In this document: piece by piece, positions 1 through 8,215 of the stretch | Position numbering within the stretch: the stretch's first letter is position 1 | Layout: the number at the start of each line of letters is the position of its first letter | From: Lachnospiraceae bacterium | GTDB taxonomy: Bacteria; Bacillota; Clostridia; Lachnospirales; Lachnospiraceae | Length of the DNA: 64,000 nucleotides | NCBI GenBank assembly: GCA_015056735.1 | Contig: SVFT01000008.1 | Span: 1 to 64,000, forward strand | Reading direction: 5' to 3' | Program-made: the position numbers and the translations under genes | Notes under the pieces: generated by a model | What the model was told of the DNA's origin: nothing | The model's input: only the letters and a program-made list of their open reading frames with translations | Databases searched by the model: none

Positions 1-73
1 GGGATCTTAGCTCAGCTGGGAGAGCATCTGCCTTACAAGCAGAGGGTCATAGGTTCGAGCCCTATAGGTCCCA
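1..73 (+). tRNA. tRNA-Val (TAC)
   Basis: Cloverleaf with a 7-bp acceptor stem (GGGATCT with AGGTCCC, one G-T pair), D-arm GCTCAGCTGGGAGAGC, anticodon TAC in the loop CTTACAA, and T-arm with GGTTCGAGCC. Discriminator base A at 73; CCA is not encoded. First of a six-tRNA cluster. It begins at window base 1, so earlier cluster members may lie outside. Confidence 0.95.
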
Positions 74-100
74 CTTTTTTTAAGACGTGTAGTCTAACAC

Positions 101-173
101 GCCGATGTGGCTCAATTGGCAGAGCAGCTGATTTGTAATCAGCAGGTTATCGGTTCGAGTCCGATCATCGGCT
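101..173 (+). tRNA. tRNA-Thr (TGT)
   Basis: Acceptor stem GCCGATG with CATCGGC, D-arm GCTCAATTGGCAGAGC, anticodon TGT within the loop of stem GCTGA/TCAGC, T-loop TTCGAGT. CCA not encoded. Confidence 0.95.
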
Positions 174-178
174 TAAAT

Positions 179-260
179 GGATGGATTCCCGAGTGGCCAA
201 AGGGGACAGACTGTAAATCTGCTGCAGATTGCTTCGGTGGTTCGAATCCACCTCCATCCA
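179..260 (+). tRNA. tRNA-Tyr (GTA)
   Basis: Class II tRNA of 82 nt with a long variable arm. Acceptor stem GGATGGA with TCCATCC, discriminator A260, anticodon GTA in ACTGTAAATCT, T-arm GGTGG TTCGAAT CCACC. Confidence 0.95.
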
Positions 261-272
261 TTAATTTAATAA

Positions 273-346
273 CGCGGGGTAGAGCAGTCTGGAAGCTCGT
301 CGGGCTCATAACCCGGAGGTCGTAGGTTCAAATCCTTCCCCCGCTA
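273..346 (+). tRNA. initiator tRNA-fMet (CAT)
   Basis: Anticodon CAT (GGGCTCATAACCC, with the three G-C pairs flanking the anticodon loop typical of initiators). The first acceptor position C273 faces T345 and is unpaired, the hallmark of formyl-methionine initiator tRNA. T-arm GTAGGTTCAAATCC. Confidence 0.95.
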
Positions 347-352
347 CTTAAT

Positions 353-425
<73 letters not shown>

Positions 426-453
426 TTTTTTTCTACCTAATTTTAGGAAATAA

Positions 454-526
454 GGGATACTAGCTCAGTTGGTAGAGCACTTGACTTTTAATCAAGTTGT
501 CGGGGGTTCGAATCCCCCGTGTCTCA
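454..526 (+). tRNA. tRNA-Lys (TTT)
   Basis: Acceptor GGGATAC with GTGTCTC (two G-T pairs), anticodon TTT in CTTTTAA, T-arm GGGGG TTCGAAT CCCCC. Last gene of the tRNA cluster; a terminator follows about 35 bases on. Confidence 0.95.
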
Positions 527-560
527 TTCGTTCGTACAGACCGATTTCTATTAAAAAGAT

Positions 561-596
561 GACAGACATGATCCGATGGATCGTGTCTGTTTTTTT
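561..596 (+). terminator. intrinsic terminator of the tRNA cluster
   Basis: Hairpin of 13 base pairs (ACAGACATGATCC with GGATCGTGTCTGT, short loop GAT) running straight into a T7 tract. Confidence 0.9.
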
Positions 597-716
597 GACC
601 TTTTTCCATTCTTAGATTAAGATGAATATGCTGAATGAACGAACTCAATGCTTTTCGTCGTTTCCGTTGATCATTTGTTATATAGAGGCGTAACAGAACG
701 CTATTATACTCTATGA

Positions 717-1601
717 TTGGAGTGTGAGCATGTAGTGATTCGTTTGAGTCAATATTTGATGGATCGTTTTGGAGAAAAGGTATATCGCCTGTCACTTTCC
801 TCCGGCTGTACCTGCCCGAATCGAGATGGAACGATCGGCTACGGAGGCTGCACATTCTGTTCAGAGGGTGGTTCCGGTGAGTTTGCATCTGATCCTGCTC
901 CGATCGGTGAACAGATAGAAGAGGCAAAGAAAAAGATCGCATCTAAAACTGATGCTGAAAAATTTATTGCATATTTTCAATCGTATACGAATACATATGG
1001 TGATCCGGAGCGATTGTACAAACTCTATCGGAAAGCGGTCGAGCGTGACGATATTGTGGCGCTGTCGCTTGGGACCAGGCCTGATTGTCTTGGCGATGCA
1101 GTGATGGATATGCTGTTAAAACTTCAGAAGATCAAGCCTGTATGGATTGAACTGGGACTTCAGACCATAAAGGAGCGAACTGCTGAGCGGATCCATCGGG
1201 GTTACGATCTGGCGGTCTTTGAAGAAGCTTATCGGAGACTGAAAGTGAACGGATTTGACGTCATCGTTCATGTGATCTTTAATCTTCCGGGCGAATCCAG
1301 AGAGGACATGCTCAATACAGTTCGATATCTGTCCGGGCTAAAGCCGGCGTTAGATGGAATTAAGCTTCAGATGTTGCAGATTCTTGACGGGACTGAACTT
1401 GCTCGCGCATATCAGAATGAGCCGTTTCCGCTGATGGATCTGGAATCGTATTCGGATCTGGTAGCGGATAGCATTCGGATCCTCCCGAAGGATACAGTGA
1501 TCCATCGAATGACGGGAGATGGACCGCGTAAACTCTTAATTGAGCCACTTTGGTGTTTAGATAAAAAAAGGGTCTTGAACACAATCAATCGTAAACTTTA
1601 A
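717..1601 (+). CDS. TIGR01212-type radical SAM protein (YhcC/YtqA-like)
   Basis: Radical SAM enzyme of the YhcC/YtqA family, exact reaction not established by sequence. The N-terminal cluster motif CTCPNRDGT...GGCTFC is visible with cysteines at about residues 33, 45 and 48, the spacing typical of this family. Length (294 aa) is normal. The start is uncertain: TTG at 717 gives the full frame, while GTG at 735, about 12 bases after GGAG (719-722), is also possible and sits closer to the usual family start before SQYLMDRFGEKV. It stands alone between the tRNA terminator and a metallo-hydrolase gene 68 bases downstream, with no clear terminator between. Confidence 0.85.
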   Translation: MECEHVVIRLSQYLMDRFGEKVYRLSLSSGCTCPNRDGTIGYGGCTFCSEGGSGEFASDPAPIGEQIEEAKKKIASKTDAEKFIAYFQSYTNTYGDPERLYKLYRKAVERDDIVALSLGTRPDCLGDAVMDMLLKLQKIKPVWIELGLQTIKERTAERIHRGYDLAVFEEAYRRLKVNGFDVIVHVIFNLPGESREDMLNTVRYLSGLKPALDGIKLQMLQILDGTELARAYQNEPFPLMDLESYSDLVADSIRILPKDTVIHRMTGDGPRKLLIEPLWCLDKKRVLNTINRKL

Positions 1602-1669
1602 AGATAACTTTCGGATGGTCATGAGATAACATGGAATAATCAGCAGGAATAAATTAAAAGGGGACCACT

Positions 1670-2488
1670 ATGAAAACTGTACTGACAATCATCGTAGACA
1701 ATACGCCGTCCCTTGGCATCCCGGGTGAATGGGGATTGGCGATACAGGTGGAATTTAACGGAAAGAAAATTCTGGTTGACGCAGGTGCATCCTCTCTTTT
1801 TCTAAAAAATATGGAAGCATTGGGAATCGATGTAAGAGAAATCGATCACGGTGTTTTGAGTCATGCGCATTATGATCATGCAAATGGTATCCCGGCCTTT
1901 TTTGAAAGCAATGCAAAGGCAAAGTTTTATATTCGGGAAGGTTCTGCGGCAGATTGCTATCATAAGAAATTTATTTTTCGAAAGTATATCGGGATTCCAA
2001 GAAATATGCTTCGTGACTATCCTGACAGGATTGAGATGGTTTCAGGCGACTATAAGTTCATGGAAGACGCTTATCTGATCCCTCACAAAACACCGGGTCT
2101 TGATGCGATCGGCAGGCGCGAATCCATGTTCCGAAAGACGGCATTGGGGTGGGTCCCGGATGATTTTTCACATGAGCAAAGTCTTGTTCTGGACACAGAC
2201 AAAGGCTTGGTAATTATCAACTGTTGTTCACACGGCGGAGCAGCCAATATCATCAAAGAGGTAAAAGAAACCTTTCCGGATAAGCATGTGTACGGGATCA
2301 TCGGTGGTTTTCATCTGTTTAATAAGTCAAACGAAGAAATACATGCCATGGCAAATAAGATCAGAGAGACAGGGATCGAGTATGTTTGCACCGGCCATTG
2401 TACGAAAGAACACGCATTCAAAATCCTCAAGAAGGAGCTGGGTGACAGACTCGAATCGATGAAGGTTGGAAAGACGATCGAATTCTAG
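1670..2488 (+). CDS. metallo-beta-lactamase-fold hydrolase (COG1237 type)
   Basis: Predicted cytoplasmic metal-dependent hydrolase of 272 aa. The metal-binding motif SHAHYDHANG is present at residues 64-73 (H65, H67, D69, H70), and further candidate ligands occur in CCSHGG, GGFH and TGHCT. The overall form fits the COG1237 branch of the MBL superfamily, often named dihydropterin-ribofuranosyl-aminobenzene-phosphate synthase, but substrate cannot be read from sequence. The ribosome site AAAAGGGGACC precedes ATG 1670. A terminator follows directly after the stop. Confidence 0.85.
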   Translation: MKTVLTIIVDNTPSLGIPGEWGLAIQVEFNGKKILVDAGASSLFLKNMEALGIDVREIDHGVLSHAHYDHANGIPAFFESNAKAKFYIREGSAADCYHKKFIFRKYIGIPRNMLRDYPDRIEMVSGDYKFMEDAYLIPHKTPGLDAIGRRESMFRKTALGWVPDDFSHEQSLVLDTDKGLVIINCCSHGGAANIIKEVKETFPDKHVYGIIGGFHLFNKSNEEIHAMANKIRETGIEYVCTGHCTKEHAFKILKKELGDRLESMKVGKTIEF

Positions 2489-2504
2489 GAGCTCATTTGA
2501 AAAA

Positions 2505-2526
2505 AGGGCCGAGAGGCTCTTTTTTT
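2505..2526 (+). terminator. intrinsic terminator after the MBL hydrolase
   Basis: AGGGCC-GAGA-GGCTCT hairpin followed by a run of T residues, starting 17 bases after the stop codon. Confidence 0.8.
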
Positions 2527-2547
2527 GTATATTGATTTTCATTACTA

Positions 2548-2556
2548 TGTTATAAT
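2548..2556 (+). promoter_or_regulatory. candidate extended -10 promoter for the formate dehydrogenase operon
   Basis: TGTTATAAT is an extended -10 element (TGnTATAAT) 70 bases before the first gene of the pair. No good -35 box is visible, which extended -10 promoters tolerate. Confidence 0.5.
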
Positions 2557-2625
2557 TTTCTTACAGTTACGTTTAATATTTATAACCTAACGGACAGCAT
2601 TTCACTCAAGAAAGGATCATCGGTT

Positions 2626-4458
2626 ATGCGCAGATTAGCGAAAAAAGGAAATATGAACGAACGAATCGATGTTGTTCTTCGTAAGTTCCATTCCAGAATG
2701 ACATCCTATCCACCTGGCATGTGCCCCCTGACATTATATCGGTCACTTCTTTCTATCTCCATGAACCAGTCATGTGGGAAATGTGTTCCATGCCGTGACG
2801 GTCTGCACGAAGTCGACTATCTTTTAAAACAGATTCTGCAAGGCAACGGAACAGAAGAGACGCTGAAAAAAATGGAAAGCAAGTGTCGTATGATCGCGGC
2901 ATCTGCGGACTGTGCGGTCGGTGTTGTCGGCGCAAATCTGATCCTGAGTTCCCTGTCTGAATTTGAAGATGAATATCATAGTCATATCACATGCGGAAAA
3001 TGTGCTGAAAATGTGCAGCAAACGGTTCCGTGTATTACGCTGTGTCCTGCGCATGTTGATGTACCGGGGTATATTGCCATGATCAAAGAAGGCGATTACG
3101 CAGGCGCTGTTAAGGTGATCCGAAACAGGAATCCCCTGCCGACGGCCTGTGCATTTGTATGTGAGCATCCCTGTGAGAGAAAATGTCGTCGCCGCCTTGT
3201 TGATGCGCCGCTGAATATCAGAGGCCTTAAAAAGTATGCGGTCGATCAGGCAAATGCAGACGCTGTCGAAACGCCGCAGATCAATGTGTCGACAGGAAAA
3301 AAGATCGCGGTGGTCGGAGGCGGACCATCCGGACTGACTGCTGCGTATTTTCTGGCTTTGATGGGGCACAAGGTAGTCTTGTTTGAAGAGCATGAAAAGC
3401 TCGGCGGTATGCTTCGGTACGGCATCCCCGAGTATCGCCTTCCAAAAGACAGGCTGGACCAGGACATTGATGCGATCCTTCATGCGGGCGACATTGAAGT
3501 AAAATGCAATACAAAGATTGGACGCGATCTTACATTTACAGATCTAAATGAGAATTATGATGCAGTCTATCTTGGATTGGGTGCACAGCTTGGCAACAGA
3601 ATGCCGATGGAAAATGCGGATGCGAAGAATGTGATCCCCGCTGCAGATTTTCTCCAGAATATTGCAAACGATCATGCGCCGGATCTTGCCGGCAAAAAAG
3701 TTGCATTGATCGGTGGCGGCAATGTGGCGATGGATGCTGCCAGAACCGCAGTGCGACTGGGTGCGGAGAGTGTGCATGTTTTTACAAGAAAACGAGACGA
3801 CTATACGGCGCTGGAGAGCGAGATGGTGGGAGCGATGCAGGAAGGTGTTCGTTTCCGCACACTGCTCAGCTTCTTAAACATCGAGACGAATTCCGAGACA
3901 AATGAAGTACAGGCTGTCTGGCTGCAACCGGAGATCCTTGCGGAATATGATGACCATGGCATGATGACAACGGAGCATTCGACCAATTATCCGTACCGTT
4001 TCAAGTGCGACTATCTGATCCTTGGCGTGGGTCAGAGAAGCGATGTAACACATTTTGAGGAAGCCGGTGTGCCGGTGGAGAGAGGTCGTATCCTTGCTGA
4101 CGAAACATGCATGGTAAGGGACGCTGAAGGCGTTTTCTCAGGAGGGGACTGCGTGACGGGACCCTCCACTGCGATCAATGCGATCGCAGCCGGCCAGGTC
4201 GCTGCTTTTAATATCGATGAATACTTAGGCTATCATCACAAGGTAAACGCTGATACAGTTATCCCGCCTGCTTATCCCAATCCGTGCATTCCGACGGGAC
4301 GGGCAGAGATCGAAGAGAAGGATCCGTTTGAGAGAAGGACCAGCTTTGATCATGTTGAACTCTCCATGACATATGAGGAAGCGATGCGAGAGGCAGGCAG
4401 GTGCTTACGATGCGACCACTATGGCTGCGGTGCGATGGAAGGAGGAAGAGGCGAATGA
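2626..4458 (+). CDS. formate dehydrogenase-associated flavoprotein: NuoF-type Fe-S domain fused to GltD-type NAD(P)H oxidoreductase
   Basis: Electron-transfer subunit predicted to link the downstream formate dehydrogenase to NAD(P)H. Residues about 30-115 resemble the C-terminal Fe-S domain of NuoF, with CGKCVPC (C50, C53, C56) and a fourth cysteine in ADCAVG (C96). A GltD-like cysteine-rich domain follows (CITLCPAHVDVPGY, CEHPCERKC), then an FAD Rossmann motif (VVGGGPSGLTAAYF) and a NAD(P)H motif (LIGGGNVAMDAART). The FMN/NADH-binding half of NuoF is absent, so the GltD module must supply nucleotide binding. The stop overlaps the next start in ATGA, indicating translational coupling. ATG 2626 is chosen; ATG 2653, preceded by AAAGGAA, is a possible alternative. 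Confidence 0.85.
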   Translation: MRRLAKKGNMNERIDVVLRKFHSRMTSYPPGMCPLTLYRSLLSISMNQSCGKCVPCRDGLHEVDYLLKQILQGNGTEETLKKMESKCRMIAASADCAVGVVGANLILSSLSEFEDEYHSHITCGKCAENVQQTVPCITLCPAHVDVPGYIAMIKEGDYAGAVKVIRNRNPLPTACAFVCEHPCERKCRRRLVDAPLNIRGLKKYAVDQANADAVETPQINVSTGKKIAVVGGGPSGLTAAYFLALMGHKVVLFEEHEKLGGMLRYGIPEYRLPKDRLDQDIDAILHAGDIEVKCNTKIGRDLTFTDLNENYDAVYLGLGAQLGNRMPMENADAKNVIPAADFLQNIANDHAPDLAGKKVALIGGGNVAMDAARTAVRLGAESVHVFTRKRDDYTALESEMVGAMQEGVRFRTLLSFLNIETNSETNEVQAVWLQPEILAEYDDHGMMTTEHSTNYPYRFKCDYLILGVGQRSDVTHFEEAGVPVERGRILADETCMVRDAEGVFSGGDCVTGPSTAINAIAAGQVAAFNIDEYLGYHHKVNADTVIPPAYPNPCIPTGRAEIEEKDPFERRTSFDHVELSMTYEEAMREAGRCLRCDHYGCGAMEGGRGE

Positions 4459-7154
4459 TGAAGATCACGATCAACAATAAGCAATATGAAGCTTCTCCTG
4501 AAATGACCATCCTGGATGTCGCTCGTGCAAACAGCGTGGATATTCCGACGCTCTGCTATATGGAAGGAGTATCTGATATCGGTTCATGCCGACTTTGCAT
4601 GGTGGAGGCAAACGGCTATGATTCTCTTTTGCCTGCCTGCCGGACAAGAGTAAAAGATGGCATGGAGATTACAACGGAATCCGATACACTCACGGCTTAT
4701 CGGAAAGAAATGCTGAAGCTGATCCTCGGGAACCACAACCAGGATTGTATGAGCTGTCCCGCAAACGGAACATGCGAATTGCAGAATCTCTGCAATCGCT
4801 TTGGCATTGAACATGCCGATCACCCGGGGACCCGGTCCAAGATCGAAAAGAATTTTACGATCTTAAATGATAATCCATATATCAGTTATGATCCCAGCAA
4901 GTGTATTCACTGTCAGAGATGTATCAATGTCTGTCATAACATAGCATGTAACGGTGCGCTGACAAACAGCAGAACAGGAACGTTCCATCTTGTTCATGCG
5001 CCGTTTGGAGAAAACTATAAAGAAACCGGGTGCGAGACGTGCGGGAACTGTGCGAGTGTATGCCCGACAGGAGCACTTACACTTAAGCGTGAGCGGAAAT
5101 ATCGCGACTGGGAAGTAAAGAAAGTCCTGACGACATGTCCGCATTGTGCGACAGGATGCCAGTATTATCTTGTTGTAAAAGGAAACGAGATCGTAAATGT
5201 TGAGCCGGCGCCCGGTCCTTCGAATCATAGGAGGCTGTGTGTCAAAGGACGTTCCGGCAGCTTTGATTTTGTTGCATCTCCTGACAGGATCACAACACCG
5301 CTTATCAAAGACCGTTCAACGGGAGAATTCCGCGAAGCATCCTGGGATGAAGCGATCCGATATACAGCGGATAAACTCATGGAGATCAAGAACAGATACG
5401 GCAGTGAGTCACTGGCCGGATTTGCATGTTCCAGATCGTCGAATGAAGATATCTATATGGTTCAGAAGATGGTGCGCACGTGCTTTGGCACAAACAATAC
5501 GGACAACTGTGCGCGCGTCTGTCACTCCGCAACAGTGGCAGGTCTGGCCAAAACATTGGGATCCGGTGCTATGACCAATCCGATCCACGATATCACGCAC
5601 GACGTCGATTGCATCCTTCTGATCGGATCGAATCCGGAAGAAGCGCATCCTGTAGTCGGCATGCAGATCCGAAAAGCAGTAAAGAGCGGAACACGCCTCA
5701 TTGTTGTGGATCCACGCGAGATCGGGCTCGCAAAGCAGGCGGACATCCACCTGAAGATCAGACCGGGAACAAATGTTGCATTCGCAAACGGTATGATGCA
5801 TGTCATGATCAAAGAGGATCTGATCGATCACGAGTATATCAATGAGAATGCGGAAGGCTTTGACGAGCTGAAAGCATTGGTGGAAAAATATACACCTGAA
5901 AAAGTGGGCGAGATCTGCCATATCGATCCGGACCGTCTCGTAGAAGCTGCACGGATGTACGCGACTGCGAAAAAAGCGCCGATCATCTACTGCCTTGGTG
6001 TCACCGAACATTCGACCGGTACGGAAGGTGTTATGTGTATGTCGGATATGGCGGTTCTTTGCGGCAAGATCGGAAAGAGCGGCTGCGGGGTGAATCCGCT
6101 TCGCGGACAGAACAACGTGCAGGGTGCATGCGACATGGGTGCGATGCCGACAGACTATCCCGGATATCAGAAAGTCGATAATGACGCTGTCAGAGAAAAA
6201 TTCGAAAAGGCCTGGGGCCTTCCCCTGAATCCGAAACCCGGTCTCAAAGCAACGGATGTATTTCCGGCTGCGATCGAAGGAAAGATCAAAGGTCTGTATA
6301 TTTGCGGAGAAGATCCGGTTGTATCGGATCCGGATACCCATCATATCATCAAAGCGCTTGAGAGTCTTGAATTCTTTGTGATCCAGGAACTTTTTATGAC
6401 CAAAACGGCAGAATATGCGGATGTGATCCTGCCCGGGGTCAGCTATGCCGAAAAAGAAGGTACCTTTACGAATACGGAGAGACGTGTGCAGAGGATCCGC
6501 AAGGCGGTGGAGCCGAAAGGCGATGCAAGGCTCGATACGGATATACTGATCGATCTGATGAATGCGATGGGATATCCGCAGAAACATATGACAAGTGCGG
6601 AGATCATGGAAGAGATCTCTTCCGTTACGCCGAGTTTTGCCGGAATCTCGCATGCCAGACTCGATGCAGGTGAGACACTTCAGTGGCCGTGCCGCGAGAA
6701 GGACGGTCCCGGAACGCCGATCATGCATGTAGGCCATCCGGCAAGAGGACGTGCGCTCCTGTATGCTGTTGATTATAAAGAATCTCAGGAGCTCCCTGAT
6801 GATGAATATCCGTTTATCCTTATGACAGGCCGAATTCTGTATCAGTACAATGCGGCTGCGATGACGAGTCGTGCGCCGGGGCTGATGGATATCGCAGGAG
6901 AGGGCTTTATTGAGATAAATTATAAAGATGCGGAAAAGCTCGATATCGCAAACGGGGAACGGATCAGCGTATCGAGCAGAAGAGGCCGGATCACCGCAAC
7001 GGCGCGTGTCGGAAGAAAAGTATCCGAAGGTGAGACGTGGATGCCGTTCCATTTTCCGGATTCGCCGGTTAACATGCTGACCAACGCGGCACTTGACGAA
7101 TTCGCAAGAATACCTGAGTATAAGGTATGTGCAGTGAGGATCGGGAAGATCTGA
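4455..7154 (+). CDS. fdhA: formate dehydrogenase catalytic (molybdopterin) subunit, NuoG-like
   Basis: Oxidises formate to CO2, or reduces CO2, at a Mo/W-bis-pterin centre in the cytoplasm. The N-terminus is a [2Fe-2S] ferredoxin domain (C34, C45, C48, C62), then a His-Cys3 cluster region (HNQDCMSCPANGTC), two [4Fe-4S] motifs (CIHCQRCINVC, CETCGNCASVCP), a further cluster (CPHCATGC) and the molybdopterin domains to residue 899. The active-site residue in NCARVCH is Cys356, not selenocysteine; there is no in-frame TGA. ATG 4455 overlaps the upstream stop and follows GGAGGAAGAG; an in-frame ORF extends further upstream but runs into the partner gene. No twin-arginine signal is present. Cofactor maturation genes such as fdhD are not in the window. 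Confidence 0.92.
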   Translation: MMKITINNKQYEASPEMTILDVARANSVDIPTLCYMEGVSDIGSCRLCMVEANGYDSLLPACRTRVKDGMEITTESDTLTAYRKEMLKLILGNHNQDCMSCPANGTCELQNLCNRFGIEHADHPGTRSKIEKNFTILNDNPYISYDPSKCIHCQRCINVCHNIACNGALTNSRTGTFHLVHAPFGENYKETGCETCGNCASVCPTGALTLKRERKYRDWEVKKVLTTCPHCATGCQYYLVVKGNEIVNVEPAPGPSNHRRLCVKGRSGSFDFVASPDRITTPLIKDRSTGEFREASWDEAIRYTADKLMEIKNRYGSESLAGFACSRSSNEDIYMVQKMVRTCFGTNNTDNCARVCHSATVAGLAKTLGSGAMTNPIHDITHDVDCILLIGSNPEEAHPVVGMQIRKAVKSGTRLIVVDPREIGLAKQADIHLKIRPGTNVAFANGMMHVMIKEDLIDHEYINENAEGFDELKALVEKYTPEKVGEICHIDPDRLVEAARMYATAKKAPIIYCLGVTEHSTGTEGVMCMSDMAVLCGKIGKSGCGVNPLRGQNNVQGACDMGAMPTDYPGYQKVDNDAVREKFEKAWGLPLNPKPGLKATDVFPAAIEGKIKGLYICGEDPVVSDPDTHHIIKALESLEFFVIQELFMTKTAEYADVILPGVSYAEKEGTFTNTERRVQRIRKAVEPKGDARLDTDILIDLMNAMGYPQKHMTSAEIMEEISSVTPSFAGISHARLDAGETLQWPCREKDGPGTPIMHVGHPARGRALLYAVDYKESQELPDDEYPFILMTGRILYQYNAAAMTSRAPGLMDIAGEGFIEINYKDAEKLDIANGERISVSSRRGRITATARVGRKVSEGETWMPFHFPDSPVNMLTNAALDEFARIPEYKVCAVRIGKI

Positions 7155-7177
7155 GGCAGCTGGAAAGGTTTTGATCA

Positions 7178-7762
7178 ATGGGTAAGATCTTCTATATAAT
7201 GGGAAAAAGTTCATCCGGCAAGGATACGATCTACAAAAAGTTGCTGGAGGACAGTACGCTTCATACGGTTGTCATGTATACGACAAGACCGATCCGTGAG
7301 GGTGAAAAAGAAGGGCGTGAATACCATTTTGTCAATGATGCGGACCTTGAGCGCCTTGAGCAGCAGGGACTTGTGATCGAGAAGCGGTCTTATCATACCG
7401 TTCATGGTGTTTGGAACTATTTTACGGTGAAGGATGAACATATCGACCTTGATCACAATGACTATTTGATGATCGGGACACCGGACTCCTATCAGAGCAC
7501 GAAGGCATATTTCGGGGAGGAAAAGCTTGTCCCGATCTACATCACACTGGATGACGGGGTGCGTCTGCAGCGCGCTCTCGATCGGGAGAAAAAGCAGGAT
7601 CATCCGCGTTATCAGGAAATGTGCCGCAGATTCCTTGCGGACTGCGAAGATTTTTCCGATATAAAAATAGAGAAGGCCGGAATCCGGCACTCGTTCTACA
7701 ATGATGACTTGGATCGCTGTATTGCCGAGATACGGGAATACATGGCCCGCTGCGGGAGGTAA
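7178..7762 (+). CDS. guanylate kinase-like P-loop protein
   Basis: 194 aa protein of the guanylate kinase family with P-loop GKSSSGKDT (residues 9-17), TTRPIREGE and the GREYHFV segment that binds GMP in true Gmk. It is the first gene of a run (yaaR, holB, ricT, trmN6, rsmI) that in Bacillus begins with thymidylate kinase tmk, so it occupies the tmk position. The order suggests a role in nucleotide supply or DNA metabolism, but divergence from housekeeping Gmk leaves the substrate open. It is followed within 3 bases by the yaaR start. Confidence 0.75.
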   Translation: MGKIFYIMGKSSSGKDTIYKKLLEDSTLHTVVMYTTRPIREGEKEGREYHFVNDADLERLEQQGLVIEKRSYHTVHGVWNYFTVKDEHIDLDHNDYLMIGTPDSYQSTKAYFGEEKLVPIYITLDDGVRLQRALDREKKQDHPRYQEMCRRFLADCEDFSDIKIEKAGIRHSFYNDDLDRCIAEIREYMARCGR

Positions 7763-7765
7763 TGT

Positions 7766-8206
7766 ATGGAGATGAAGGTCGGGGCTGTCAGCCAGAACCT
7801 TCCGATTGAGCCTGAAAAGCAGGTGCAGCAAACGGATGGCAGTTTTAAATTCACACTGGCCAGCCATATTGAAGAGACGGAATTACAGGCGCGATTGAGT
7901 TCCATGATGGAAGAGATCACCATGCAGGGCAACAAGATCTCGAAGAAAATGGATGTGAGGGACATGAAACGATATCGTGGCCTGATCAAAGATTTTATGA
8001 ATGAGATCATAAGCAGGTCGCATTCTTTTTCCAGAGAAAATTTTTTGGATCGGAAAGGACGACATCGTGTGTATGGGATCATCCGTCTGGTCGATCAGAC
8101 GCTGGACGAGCTTGCGCAGGAGCTTGTGAAGGACGAAAAGGATCACATTGCGATCCTCGGAAAGATCGGAGACATCGAAGGATTATTGCTGGACATTTTT
8201 ACCTAG
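7766..8206 (+). CDS. yaaR: YaaR family protein (DUF327)
   Basis: Small (146 aa) helical cytoplasmic protein of unknown function. Recognised by its place immediately before holB and by its charged segment with [27 protein letters not shown], typical of DUF327. Three bases separate it from the guanylate-kinase-like gene and nine from holB, so it is part of the same operon. The TAGGAGGA that overlaps its stop is the ribosome site of holB. Confidence 0.8.
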   Translation: MEMKVGAVSQNLPIEPEKQVQQTDGSFKFTLASHIEETELQARLSSMMEEITMQGNKISKKMDVRDMKRYRGLIKDFMNEIISRSHSFSRENFLDRKGRHRVYGIIRLVDQTLDELAQELVKDEKDHIAILGKIGDIEGLLLDIFT

Positions 8207-8215
8207 GAGGACGAC

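Noticed and set aside
5520-5522. Selenocysteine codon in fdhA
   Set aside because: The codon is TGT, and the frame contains no TGA before its end.
5409-7214. Long minus-strand open frame (601 codons) opposite fdhA
   Set aside because: It mirrors the codon pattern of fdhA, shows no protein motif and has no ribosome site. The same applies to the 413-codon frame opposite fabF at 14621-15862.
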